Translations under genes and position numbers: made by a program
The notes under the pieces: model-generated
Seen by the model: the letters and a program-made list of their open reading frames with translations, nothing else
Told to the model about the DNA's origin: nothing
Database searches by the model: none
Origin: Drosophila persimilis
Taxonomy: Eukaryota; Arthropoda; Insecta; Diptera; Drosophilidae
DNA length: 64,000 bases
Direction: 5' to 3'
NCBI RefSeq assembly: GCF_003286085.1
Contig: NW_020825288.1
Coordinates: forward strand, 15,314,001 to 15,378,000
Shown: piece after piece, positions 13,274 through 24,914 of the stretch
Layout: the number at the start of each line of letters is the position of its first letter
Position numbering within the stretch: the stretch's first letter is position 1

Positions 13274-14461
13274 TGCCCCCAAGTTGTTGCATTGATTTAG
13301 CAAACATGCATTTTTATAGCCTTACAACGCGCCCAGCTAACAACAACAGTAACAACAGCAAAAACAGCAACAACAGCAACAAGTTTCTCTATTATTTATT
13401 CCAAGCTGACGGCCAAAAGACTGACACTGCAGAAAATTTGAATCGAATTTAAAACATTCCATTCTAGATACTTTGGTATTTTAATAGTACAAAAAAACTA
13501 TCAAAATTATATAAAACATAACTTAAATATATTAATTAATATATTCCAAATTTGTAAATATATTTTATTTAAATATATGGCCAACACAAATGTGACTAAT
13601 AAATCCATGTTTTTTTTTTTCACGAGAATTCTGAAAGCTCTTTATGTTTAAAAATAAACACGTACTGTTGTACCCGAAGATTGACGGCTTATACGTATAA
13701 AAACGTTCTATAAAAGCAGAAAGTAAATCAGTCAAGATCACTTTTTGGCCAATACGCATTTGCCACTTAATCATTGAAATCTACAGTACAAGAGCCTTAG
13801 TGAATTTGTGATTTAGTTAAGTGGTTAGTGGCTTCTGATTGGAGTCTTTAGTTTTTAACTTAACAAGAAATATAAATCAAAAAAGCATCACGGACTCTCT
13901 AGGAAACATTGCGATCAATTCCCAAAGCTGTTTTTGTAATTATTAAACAATATTCCGTGTATTTATGATATGGTATTTCAAGGACCGCAAAAAGGGATTA
14001 TTTTTTTGACTGGTCTGAGAATAATTCATGCATGTCCCCCAAAATGTTTAAATATATAAGTTTACGGTTAGTCTTCCGTGATCTTTAAGATGCATTCAAT
14101 TTTCGCTCAGTGTACGAGTGCACTGCTTTAAAGGCATCTATCTACCCTGTCCCTGTCGTTTGCCCGCTCTGTCGCCTATTCCGTCTTCCTCGCTCTCTGA
14201 TTATTTTGATAGCGCTGGCGCACAGCTGCAGCCGCGCGCGGCAGGAAAGTCTCCAACTTGCGGCTTCAATCTTGCATCTCTCCACATGCCACATGCATTG
14301 AGCGCATCCCCCAAGCCGAGCCAAACCCGCCACCCCACACTCCGCCATGGATTAAAGTGTTATTAATGTTTATTATGGCTGAATGAGTTTTAATGTTCGC
14401 CGAGGTTATCATTAAAATGTTGTTAAAATTTGAATACCACGTGAGAACAAACAGAGCCGAG

Positions 14462-14483
14462 CGAGAGAGAGAGAGAGAGAGAG
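14462..14483. repeat. (GA)n microsatellite
   Basis: Ten or so GA units. GAGA-type sequence can bind GAGA factor in flies, but no promoter was recognised beside it. Confidence 0.85.
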
Positions 14484-16692
14484 CGGTGTCCTCACCGTGC
14501 CTTGGCCTGCTCAAAAAAAACCAGTGGCCCCCAGAGCTGGCCATGGCCGAGTCCGATACCGAGACCGAGACGGAGACGGACACCAAGTTTCAGTTGCAGA
14601 TGGAGATGGAGCAGGAAGAGCGCGTACTTTATTTTGATTGAAGCTGCCATGGAATTTCTTTTGTGTGTTCGCAGAGATTTTTTAATGATCGGTGACAGGA
14701 TTATTAAAGTCATTAAGCGGCCACTTGTAGTGGCTGTCCGAGCCGGGCCGGGCCGGGCTGTAGCTGCTCGTGTTGTTGGCGGGGCTGGATCTAATAATGT
14801 TAACTGTAACTGGCAATGGCAATGGCAGTCGTAAAAGTTGCCACTTGCAACACGGCTGCCGCACAGCGTACAGCGTCCAGCTGCAGCACCAACACCATAT
14901 GCTGATGCTCCAGCCGATGCTGCAAAGCCGCGGTCTGATGTCTGATGCGGTTTGTGCCGCTGATCATAAAGGCCCCAACCTGGCTCACATCTCTGTGGCA
15001 GTGGTCTAGTGGTCTGGCTGGCGGTTCGTGTGAAATTCTGTTTGGGTTATGGGGTTGCTTTTAATTAGGGTCATCAGCGGTAAACTGGCCCCCAGCCCGA
15101 AATTACTGGCAACCGGCCACGGATGAGTCCCGCCAAAATGATGTCTGCATAAAAATAAATGCCCTAATTGCTGGTAATACACATTCTACCCACAAAACTG
15201 GGGAGCCACACTGCCAACAGTTTTAGCCGTTTCTAACTTGTCACGAGATCGGATATGAATTATGAACACTATAACCCAGGATATACATATAACCCCAATT
15301 GAGAGGTGATCAAATAGTGATTCTGTTGTCGGGAAAAGATTGCAAAAAGGTGCCATACATATGTCCGCTGATGGGATGTGGCTTTATTGGGCTTAATGTT
15401 GTTGTTAGATCTTGGCTAAGGGCTTTGATTGGTACAAGTACAAGATGCCTGCACTGTGAGCCACAGATAATTGAAGAGTACTGGGATAGAGATGATAGAA
15501 ATATTTGAAATATCTTAAAAGCTATGAGAAGCTGCTGTTCCAAACAGTTGTTTCAAATGCGAGCTAAAAGACTCTGAAAACTCAAGATCCTCTTGAGATG
15601 TCTTCCCTCTAGAACTGACTTGCAGCCTGGATAGACCTTTTACCCAAACACTTTAGAGGTGAAGAAAGGTGGAATATCATCTGATTGCCATGCAGGAACT
15701 ATTAAAAACAAGTCCTCAATTCTTTAGCTTATTAGAGATTTTTGAGAGCCTATGAGATACTTACAGCAAAACCTTCTCAAGTCGCTTTTGTTCTCTACGC
15801 ACAAAGCACTGAAGGAAGCCATGAATCCATGGTCCAATCGGGACCTTTGAAAGGCGATCCAGTTTAATAACGCTGTTGGGGAAAATGCAATAAAGATTCC
15901 TTCAGCCTGTGTCCCTTCCAAGGGAATGTCCACTCGGGTAAAAGAAGCGATGCCAAGCCCAAGGAGGTGTCTGTCCTTGAAGCTCTTGTTTTGCACTTGT
16001 TCTGGTCCTTGTGCCTGTTCCTGTTCTTCCTTCCAGCTCCTGCGCTGGCGTCCTGGTGGTATTTTCTCCAGCAGCTTAAAGAGCAATTTTCCCGACAACT
16101 TCAGCGCCGGGCGGCTGGCTTTTCATGTCAGGCGGCATTAATGTCGGCACGTTTATCAAATTGCAGCTTAAAGCGGTGCTGCGACGCGGTGGTGCCACGC
16201 GGTGGTGCCACTGCTTGGCGGTGCAGCAGCTAAAACCGAACTACGAGCGGGCCAAGTGATTACCGTGAAGCCATCTGACGGCTTGACAGCCGAACACGTA
16301 CACGTGCACGTACACGTCAAATTATTGACACTCAACTCCTGCTCGATTCGATTGGGGATGGATCTGTGGAAAGTTTCGGCAGCTTTCTTCGAAATTTGAA
16401 GGTCTGTCGCAGCGGGTTATGCAATGAAAAGTTTCCAGCTCACGCAACTGCCACGCCCACACACGCGCGCGCACACACACAGAGACACACACAGGGGCAG
16501 AGGCAGAGGGAAAGGGGAGTGCAGTGCCGTGCAGTTTGTTGGTCAAGGTCACGAACAGGAGTGGGCGGAATCAGCGAAGAGTAAAAGCCAAGAACTAAAA
16601 TTACAAACACAAGCCAAACGGGCGGCCCAAGTGGGTGGCCAGCCAGTCATGTTGGAAAATGTTGGAATAATATGGAGAGCATACCAATGGCA

Positions 16693-16719
16693 GGGGGGGG
16701 GGGGGGGGGGGGGGGGGGG
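16693..16719. repeat. Uninterrupted run of 27 G
   Basis: A single-base G run, then AGGG. G runs of this length are rare in fly genomes and could form a quadruplex on the plus strand. Length in an assembly is often inaccurate because such runs are hard to sequence. Confidence 0.9.
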
Positions 16720-17464
16720 AGGGTCCGGGGTAGCCGAGAGGAACAGTAGCTGCTATCGATTAAGATTTCAGCCAAGGAAAACAATTGATTTACGAATGAG
16801 CGAGAGAGTGAGACAGCGAGAGAGCCAGCGCAGCGCAGACAAAGGCGGCCCCCAACAGTGGTGGAGGAGGAGCCGCCGCCGCCGCCAAAGGAGTACGGGG
16901 CACGGAGCCCGGAGAGATGTGGGCTTAGATGGAGTCCGGAGTCGGACTTGGAGTCGGGTGCAATTAGCTGGCGAACCGACTGCAGACTGCAATTTTAATT
17001 GCCCATCGCTGGGGCTGTTGGGGCTGTTGGGGCAGCTGGGGACAGCATTTGTGCATTTTTCCTCTTCTTTTTTGACCGTTAGACGCCAACGAAGTGGCCA
17101 AGGCTGGGATCGGGATCGGGATCGCTGTCTCATTTTGCAATAATCAGCGACAACGAAATGGAGCACAAACGTGGCTAATTGTAAATTGTTGCAATTTAAA
17201 TTGTTACCAGCGAACAGTAAACAGAGCCCCACTAACTGGTCGTAAAAGCCACGCAACAGAACAGCGGCAGAAGCAGAAATGCTGTCAAGGCCCAAAAACC
17301 AATTGCTGCTCCACCGCCATTGCCACTGCCACTGCCACTGCCACAGCCCCTCCGTAGCAGCCTCATCAATTGGACCTGGAAAACATCCTTCCACTTCGGA
17401 TCGTAAAAAACATTACGCAACAGGCGACTCTCCGTTCCATTTGCAATCATCTCTCTCTTGGGCT

Positions 17465-17536
17465 ACACTGAGAAAGGCTTCACACTTCAAGAGCTGACAA
17501 TGCACCTCAAGTACCTCTTGAGGTTTCTCTCAGTGT
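17465..17536. repeat. Nested inverted repeat (72 bp), hairpin-forming
   Basis: Outer arms ACACTGAGA (17465-17473) and TCTCAGTGT (17528-17536) are perfect complements. Inside the right half a second stem, ACCTCAAG (17504-17511) with CTTGAGGT (17517-17524), closes on a 5-base loop. Size is that of a pre-microRNA or a tiny foldback element, but the two arms are unequal in length between the stems. No known microRNA seed was recognised. Confidence 0.4.
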
Positions 17537-18841
17537 GCCTTTGGTGTTCCTTTGGACCCGGTTGACAAAGCATCTGAGGCATCCCCAACTGCAGCTCGAC
17601 CCCCCCTGCGGTGTGTGAATTTTATTTTATGTAATAAGCAGTTAGCGGAGGGATCGAATCGGATCGGATCGTGGCAGAGGCGGCCAGTTATAACGAGATT
17701 CACTTCGGTTTACGGTTTTTGTCGCTGCGGCAGTGGCAGTGGCACTTAACGATGCGTTTATTAATGCCAGAACGGAGATCGTGATCGGGACCAAGAAGCA
17801 CCAGGAAAAAAAAGCGACAACAAGGAAGAGAGAACCGCGAACAGAGAGCAGCGAACATTTTTATGTGCCGCCTCATTGGCCTTTATCTATGTTATCAATA
17901 CATTTAGAAATTGATTTTACGATCGTGTAATTAATTGGAGGGGGCAACTAATATTGCCAACATTGTTGCAAAGTGGCGGCTTCCAGCTCGCGACGGGATG
18001 TTCAAAGCCTTTACGGCTGCATTAAGGCCGAGACAATTTAATGGAGTGCCGAGGGAAACCTCTTCCTGTCGCTGAAAGTTGCCTGAACCCTGGCCACATT
18101 TAGACTTTTTCCTAATGACAAGTGACTCGGGCCATTTGGTCAATTTTTAAGTATTTTATATGGCCAAAGTTATGCAAGCGATGCCCAACCCCAGCAAGGC
18201 AGCCGATACATTTCCCAGCCGCATCTCAGCGTCAGCGTCTCGCAGATGCCACAGAGAATTTCTCAGGCCAGGCCATTTATGGCATATGGATTGTCGATGG
18301 CATGGCCAATTGTCGATGGCCAAGATCTTGGCGAGATCGATGAACAATTTAACGGGCAGACCGAGTCCGTGGCTGCCTTCAGTTCTAACTGTCCCTCTGA
18401 CAAAATGCCGCAGCCTGCAAATGTAACTGACAGAGCGGCAGGCAGGGCCGAAAGATAGAAAGATGTGAGGCTGGAGGAGGAATCGTAGAATGGAAGAAGC
18501 GAACGATACTAAGTATACGATGTGCAGGCAGAGAAAAAAAATAAATCAAATTTTCTCATCAATCTCATCGAACATGAAAATGCACTTTCAAAACGCATTA
18601 AATAAACCATAACGGCACGCATGCGCAGCCGAGAAGTTGTATCTGAAGCTGAAGCTGGAGCTGGGGCAAGGGAAGCCGCAGCCGAAGCCGAGTCGAGGCT
18701 GAGGCTGAGGTTGAGGCCGCGTAAATCTTTCACTTTGAGCCAAATGCAGCACAGCACAGCACAGCACAGCTAACTGAGGCTAACTGGAAAACTAGCGGCC
18801 AAGAAATAACGTAAACGATAAATGCGCATAGGCAAGTGCAG

Positions 18842-18866
18842 AACAACAACAACAACAACAACAAAA
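18842..18866. repeat. (ACA)n microsatellite
   Basis: About eight AAC/ACA units, followed by AAAAACACC. On the minus strand it gives a poly-Val or poly-Cys run, depending on frame. Confidence 0.85.
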
Positions 18867-19212
18867 ACACCAGCCAGGAGAGGGCGAGGGAGAAGGAGGA
18901 CTCCAAGTCGAACTCCAAGTCGAAGGCAGCTGGCCAGTGCAGACTCTGCATTCGCCATGGTCTGGCCATATTTGGCATTGGCTTTGCCCAAACTGCACGG
19001 CAGACACGTTGCGACTGCGCTGACAAATTGCTGTGGTTGTTGCTGTTGTCGCCGGCACCAGGCCGCCGCATCGGATATGCCAGCAGGTCCTCCGGGCAGC
19101 CGCGGCACACAAATTTGGTAGCACGCCGCGCACGGCGGCACTCAATAGTGTCCAATAATTCATAACGCAGCCGTCGCCGTTGCCAAAATTGGCAAGACTC
19201 TTGATAAGCCGA

Positions 19213-19278
19213 CGCTGCTGCTGCTGTTGTTGCTGATGTTGTTGCTGCTGTTGTTGCTGATGTTGTTGCTGCTGCTGT
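19213..19278. repeat. Imperfect CTG/TTG triplet repeat
   Basis: CTG, TTG and ATG triplets for 66 bases; on the minus strand it encodes Gln with occasional His. It is the cause of the Gln-rich frame noted here. Confidence 0.85.
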
Positions 19279-19388
19279 GGCTTCTCCTGTTGCTGCCGCG
19301 CGTAATAAATCTGAGCAATTTGTTGCACACTAATCGCCAGAGCTAAAGCAGCGACTGAGGCTGCACCGAAGCCTGATCGGTGGCCAAA

Positions 19389-19631
19389 ATGGGGTTTCGT
19401 TTCCCATTTTCAATTGAAAGTATCTATCGGCTTATGGGTTGCAGGTGTTTCGCCAGAGTTGCGCCCAAACAATCGCCGCAGCAGGAACATCAATTAGTGG
19501 GCCAGATAAATCAGTTTGGTAATTGCGAAGAGGATATTTCTAAAAGTTTTAGCGCTTCAACCATGACCAGTAATAGCTGGGAAAATATCGATAAATCGTT
19601 TGAACATGCAGCATATGGAACGTCGAATTAG
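19389..19631 (+). CDS. Weak small-ORF candidate, 80 residues
   Basis: The ATG at 19389 sits in an ideal fly context (CCAAAATGG) and opens an 80-residue frame beginning MGFRFPFSIESIYRLMGCRC and ending at TAG. Composition is protein-like (Ser, Glu, Asn and Gln in the second half, SKSFSASTMTSNSWENIDKS) rather than repeat-derived, unlike most frames nearby. No family recognised and no poly(A) signal directly after it. It may be chance; listed because start context and composition are both better than background. Confidence 0.22.
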   Translation: MGFRFPFSIESIYRLMGCRCFARVAPKQSPQQEHQLVGQINQFGNCEEDISKSFSASTMTSNSWENIDKSFEHAAYGTSN

Positions 19632-19983
19632 GTGTTCCTAATTAATACTCGAAAATACATTGGAAATCGATACAATCCGATTACATTTGGAGCAACAATA
19701 ACTGCTATATTCTTCTAGGCAACCACCTTCCAAGTGAAGTTTAGCTTTGCTCGTTTATGGACTGGCTAATAATAGCCATAATTTGGCGGGTAAATGAAAT
19801 TAGCATGCATTAGAGAACGGCAATGGCCAATAACGGCATAAACCTGCCATTGATCCTTGGGGCGTCCCATTGGGCAACTTTGTGCAGCAATTGCTGCTTG
19901 CTTCGTCGCCGCAAAGACGAAGTCGTCGTTCAAGTATTCCCTGCGCATGTCTGACTGACTGACTGACTGCCTGATTGACTTGG

Positions 19984-20011
19984 CCTGGACCTGGACCTGG
20001 ACCTGGACCTG
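19984..20011. repeat. (CTGGAC)n hexanucleotide repeat, second site
   Basis: Four to five copies of the hexamer found also at 11.55 kb, followed by GGGACT units. Confidence 0.8.
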
Positions 20012-21718
20012 GGGGTTGGGACTGGGACTGGGACTTGGACCGAGCATCAATGAAACTTGGCGGATGCTGCTGCAGATGCCTCACGCTGCGGCCTAACGGT
20101 ATCGCAGCAGTCTCAGACCCAACGAGCCATCGAAGCAAGTTCCCGTTCACGTTCCCTTCCATTCCTTCTCGGGCCTTTCCCATTCCCCCATCGGGGATCT
20201 TTCTAATGGCGCACGCATCTGCATCTGCGTTGCATTTGCCGCTTCAATGGCCAGCTGAGTGACCATCGAATGGACTGGCAAAACATTTTCTCTGCTCTTC
20301 TCTCTTCTCTTTTCTTACAGGTTTTTCTCTTTCTTATTCTCTAGCTGTTTATATATATTTCCTCACCCATTTCTGGGCGCCATGGCGTATGCATTTTTTA
20401 TGTAAATTGATTTTTTCCCCGAGTTTTCTTGTTCTGCCCCATGGACTGTCATTAGTTATGATGGATGATGTTTGGAATTATTTAAATATATTCAATTAAT
20501 ATAAGCAGACACAACATAAACAACAACAACGAACGCGGGAATGGAGCACCGAGTGGAAGCGTTTTTTAATTGGAAAAAGTCGATGTGCAGAAAGCACTTT
20601 TGAGCACAAAAATATTACTCATGCGCCCAGTGGCCTCTAATCCGCAGATGTTCGATTTCCATTTGATAATTAAAACATTTTCATCTACACTCCAACACTA
20701 TTAACATGTGGAATGTCTTCATTGGCCTGGGAATAAGTTAATAAAATAATTGAAGTACATGACAGCAACAAGTGCAGTCCGGCATAAGTCCAGACCCAAG
20801 AGCAGAAATGGAAGCACGATGGAGAGATGGAGAGATGGAGACAACGGTCAACAAGGCGAAAAAGGCGAACAAGGAAAGCGTGAAGCAGACAATCAATAAA
20901 TTTCTGGCCAAAAGAGTCGGCCTGCAAACAGTGGCAACAGGCAGAGGCAATTACCAATTGTAGGACTGCCCTAGACTCTACCTTCTACCTTCTGCCTTCT
21001 GCTGCTGTTGTGGCTGTTCCTTCTGTTGGGTTCAATTTCAAAGATTTCTCTTGAAAATTGAATACCAAATAAAGCGCAATAAAACAGAACAAACTGGAAA
21101 GGAAAATTTGATGCGGAAGGTCGTATCTTTAGATACCCTTTCAGATCGGAAGATCATTGTTTAATCTTGGCCAAATAAAATACAATAAAATAGTAAGCGA
21201 GAAGACGGATCATCGCCATAAATATAAGAAAATTGTGTGATATTTGGAGGATCATATACCGGCTCTATGTACCTGTAGAAGATCAAACATCTGTGTGACA
21301 GACAGACGTGGTCCTATCGAGTCAGCTAATGATGGTGACCAATATCTGAGTTCTTCACAGGATATTACAGATTACTTTAGTGTGTTGCAACCTTCAGAGA
21401 AGAGTTTCCGTAGCCTTTGGCAGGGGGCTTAAACCCAAAACCAGGCAACACACAGACACAGCGGCACAGCGAGAGAAGGAGACGGAATGGCTGGAATATG
21501 ATTTACATGCGGCACTAACTTGGGAGCTAGTTGAACTCGATGGGAGCAGGACCAGGAGCTGCAGAAGCAGAAGCAGCAGCAGCAGCATCAGCATTTGCCG
21601 TTCTTTCATCGTTTGGTCGTGCAACGTTTGCCACCTGTTCCTGATCCGCATTTGCGCCTCTTGCCCCCAGATGTTGCCTCTTCTTGTTTTCTTTCTCCCG
21701 TTATTGTTGCTTTCTTAG

Positions 21719-21750
21719 CCTTGCCTTGCCTTGCCTTGCCTTGCCTTGCC
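21719..21750. repeat. (CCTTG)n, six copies of a pentanucleotide
   Basis: Six perfect CCTTG units. A (TGC)n run follows at 21809-21840, so this 120-bp stretch is a compound microsatellite region. Confidence 0.9.
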
Positions 21751-21808
21751 TTTATATCGTTAGCTAATTTTATTGTTACAATAACTGTTGTTGCTGCTGC
21801 CTGCCTCG

Positions 21809-21840
21809 GCTGCTGCTGCTGCTGCTGCTGTTGCTGCTGG
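21809..21840. repeat. (CTG)n microsatellite
   Basis: About ten CTG units with one TTG interruption. Non-coding context; it inflates open frames on both strands. Confidence 0.85.
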
Positions 21841-22321
21841 CATAAATGGCATTGCTTTTGCTGTTGCTGTTGCCTCTTGGCTGTTGGCTGTTGATGGTGG
21901 CTATCTTTCGCGTATCTTATGGCCGGCCTTGCTTCCACTCGTATCAATTCTATTAAGCTTGGCAGCAGCTTCAGCTCCCCTCTCCAACTCGTTGCCCCCC
22001 CTGTGGCTCCATTCAGCATGTGACTAATCATGCAGACCCAATCATGCCACAAGTTTATTTATTTTCACGTTGCAACTGCACAGCTTAGAGGAAGCAAAAA
22101 AGAGAGAACGAAACGAACAAAAAAAAAAACAAAAAAAAAACTGGGTAATCCACTTGAAAATTCCTGGATTTTTGCTTCCTTTTCGCTCGGCACCCGTACA
22201 TATAGATTTTTCCATTTTCCATTTTTTGCTGCTGTCGTTGTTGCTGTTGCCTCCCTGTTATCGCCTGAGTATCAAGGCTGCTGCTTGTTCTCGTTATTGT
22301 TCCCTGTTATGTTGGCTGCCT

Positions 22322-22355
22322 GGGTTCCAGGGGTTCCAGGGGTTCCAGGGGCTCC
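22322..22355. repeat. 10-bp GGGTTCCAGG tandem repeat, about 3 copies
   Basis: Three near-perfect copies. A second short tandem, GGTGTCCC in about 3.5 copies, lies at 22559-22590. Confidence 0.85.
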
Positions 22356-22558
22356 ATCGGATGCATTGGATGCATTGGATCCATCCATGTGGTTCGGTGG
22401 CCGCTTGTTTGGCCTCGCTGGCTGTTCAAATTTTTATAAAGTGAGTTATCTGCTGGGCTGTCGTGTGGCTGGCCCGAAGACGACATTGCCATTGCTGTGG
22501 CTATTCCATTCCCAGCTGCACTTGTTGTTCTTGTTCACTCTCCGAGTGCATCTGTGCC

Positions 22559-22590
22559 TCGGTGTCCCGGTGTCCCGGTGTCCCGGTGCC
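22559..22590. repeat. 8-bp GGTGTCCC tandem repeat
   Basis: Three perfect copies and a partial one in GC-rich non-coding DNA. Confidence 0.85.
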
Positions 22591-23653
22591 CCTGTGCATC
22601 GTGTGTGTGCGACGTTTACCGCTATCATTGCCTCAGCACAGCTGTCACTCGACTGCCCGTTATGTGTCCTTGAAAGATCTCTAACTGGCTAACTGTATCT
22701 GATGCTCCACAGCCGCCCCGGCCCACCTGATGCCTTTCCTGATGTGTTGTCTGTGCAGAAATTATAATCCACTCAGCACTCCACTCCACTCTCTCTCTGC
22801 CCCTTGATCGGAGGTATCGTTTGTCCTGCCCAAAACGCTGGACTCCATCATACATCGTACATCATCCATCATCTATTCGTGGACGTGACCCGGGAGAGTG
22901 TCGTGTAACACAGATTTGCGGATGTAACATTTATATTGCTCGGATCCGGACAGCTTATAAGTGGATTTGTCGGGCCGAGTGTGAGCTCTGATTAGATTGG
23001 GAGATGGGGATACACGTACTGGTAATGTATTTGTCACTTGCCCTTAAAGAAACATTCGATTTGTATGGTTTTGTATGGCACCTCCATAGTATCCTTTTTT
23101 CCTTTATGGGGGGATGCTAGCCTTTTCTACTTTATCTTGTTGAAGCAGATTCCATCTCTAGTGCCGTCAACCCACAAGTTTCCCAAATAAATCTCAATCA
23201 CACATCAGCTTGGGCTGTCAGCGGGTTGCATAGCGGGGATTAGACATCCTACCTGGGCAGGCACCAACATCATCTTCGATCTTCGATCGAGAGGAATGGA
23301 ATCGAGTGGAAGGGGCTCTCGAGGCCTGAGGCTGTTGGAGAGATGTCAAAGTCGATGTCGCTGTCGATGCCACTTGCTGTACTCGCAACTGTGGCAGAGA
23401 TGCAGAGATGCAGAAAGCGGAGAGAAGAATGCAGAATGCAGCCAGCGTAATTGATAAAGACCGACAAATCCGTTGATGGCTATGTTAATACATACGAGAA
23501 TGCCCGATCTGGCTGGAAAGGAGGAGGATCAGTGTCGTTGGCAAACGATCTTATTGATGGCAGGAAGACAAAGACCCAAGACTGTCTGCTAATGCCACAG
23601 TCCGGGCCCTGCAGAACCAGTTGCAGTGCCACTCGATGTTGCAGGCAGCCATG

Positions 23654-23686
23654 TGGCTGGCTGGTTGGCTGGCTGGCTGGCTGGCT
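23654..23686. repeat. (GGCT)n microsatellite
   Basis: About eight GGCT units with one GGTT variant. Confidence 0.85.
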
Positions 23687-24833
23687 GCTGTTATTGAGTC
23701 GCGTTCGATTTTTATAATGATTATCGCCATTACAGGAACTGTTGTGCATCTTTGTGATTGCGGTTCTCTGATCTGTTCTGATCTGCCACCACACCACACC
23801 ACAGCACACAAAAGGCAGCTAACAATGCAACTGCAACTGCAACAAGCTGCCAGCAATTAGGCTGGGCGTGGGGTGTGGGGTGTGGGGCGAGGGGCGAGGG
23901 GCGCGGCCGGGGCGCATAAATTGCGTTAGGATAATGATCGCGCTTTGGCACAGTAAATCGCATTTCGAAATGCAACGGACACCAGAGATACAGTTCGAAT
24001 GTGCCTCCTCGTTGGCCGCTCTCCCCGCCAAGGCTGAACTGGTTCTGCAACAAATTTGACGCGCGCTGCTACAAATGAGCGAGCCCCAAGAAAGAAAGAA
24101 GGCAAGAAAGAAAGAATGGGGGAAAACAGAGGCAAAAGAAAGCTGAAGGAAAACCAGTAGAAGGCCAGCATCAGGCATCAAGCACCGTTTTGGCCACGCA
24201 TGCTGGGGCGCCATTTAAATTGAGATTTATTGCCAGCCACTTCTGCTGCAGCTGCAGGTGCATCAGCCACTTGCAACTTGCAACAGTCGCTGACGCAGCA
24301 GCAGTAGCAGCAACGGCAGAGACGGCAAAACTGTAAAACGCTACCCGCTGTCGGCTTCGTCCTGGCCAGCGTTTTGTCGCGTGGCAAGGCTGATATATAA
24401 CAACCAACAAATCGCCGACCCGGGCATGGCCGGGACGGGACGGCCCGTCCTGGCCAATGAAGATGAAGTTATTAGGCGACTTATTTCGTGGACGTGTCAC
24501 CAGCTCTGGCCGAGGAAAATCTGAGCGCATTCCTTCTGTTTTTCTCTCCGCTCTGGCGGCAGCCTGCTCGCTAGTGGAGGCTAGATTTAAAGTAATGACA
24601 ATGCTTAAGAAGAATTTTAATTCAATTTGCTCGATGGCAGGAAATTGCTCTTAAATATTGTCAGCAAAGATTTCATGGAATCCAACAGGAATTAATTTGG
24701 AAACATACATTTTCCATGCACTTTCTAGGCAAAAGACAACCAGGAACCAGGAAACTGACAGAAATTTCAGAACTTGTCAAATATGTCCCCAAAAGCGTAG
24801 ATTGCTAAGGTCTTTCGCTTGGACAAATAATAA

Positions 24834-24839
24834 TTTAAT
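24834..24839 (-). terminator. Candidate polyadenylation signal ATTAAA for the coronin-like gene
   Basis: On the minus strand ATTAAA lies about 76 bases past the TAA stop of the coronin-like frame. It is a common variant of the AATAAA poly(A) signal. No closer canonical signal was seen. Confidence 0.35.
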
Positions 24840-24914
24840 ATAGAAATGGTACATTAACTCTTAAAATCTGTTCGGGTTTCGTTGGACATAGAGGCCTTCA
24901 GCTTTGGTCCGCTC

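Larger units (their letters stand above)
18790..19390 (-). other. Open Gln-rich minus-strand frame; possible exon or chance frame
   Basis: From just after an in-frame TGA near 19,400 the minus strand stays open for about 200 codons. It has a hydrophobic stretch (GAASVAALALAISVQQIAQI), a long Gln/His run encoded by the CAG/CAA repeat at 19213-19278, then a Cys/Arg-rich part. All three minus frames are open over 18.80-19.14 kb, so lack of stops reflects GC-rich sequence and is weak evidence. There is no good ATG. Recorded as a possible exon only. Confidence 0.15.
9671..24833. other. Non-coding stretch with microsatellites and weak small ORFs
   Basis: No gene can be supported with confidence. 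Besides separately listed repeats it holds a CTCAAGA/TCTTGAG palindrome at 15581-15597, a cluster of CACGTA/CACGTG words at 16295-16317, (GCCACT)n at 17318-17343 and GA/CT-rich DNA at 10,735-10,790. Long frames at 16.4-17.4 kb run through the poly-G tract and CGCC repeats and read as low-complexity peptide. Confidence 0.6.

Noticed and set aside
15581..15597. CTCAAGA/TCTTGAG palindrome as a possible operator
   Set aside because: Stem of seven bases with a 3-base loop is too short to be notable in 64 kb, and no gene is beside it.
16424..17394. Overlapping 239-codon plus and 208-codon minus frames
   Set aside because: Both run through the poly-G tract, CGCC repeats and GAGA-type DNA; the peptides are low-complexity Gly, Arg, Gln and Leu runs with no domain.
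22030..22692. 220-codon plus frame
   Set aside because: Composed of lysine runs from poly-A and repeated VPG/LDA from the 10-bp and ATTGGATGC repeats; no recognisable domain or conserved motif.
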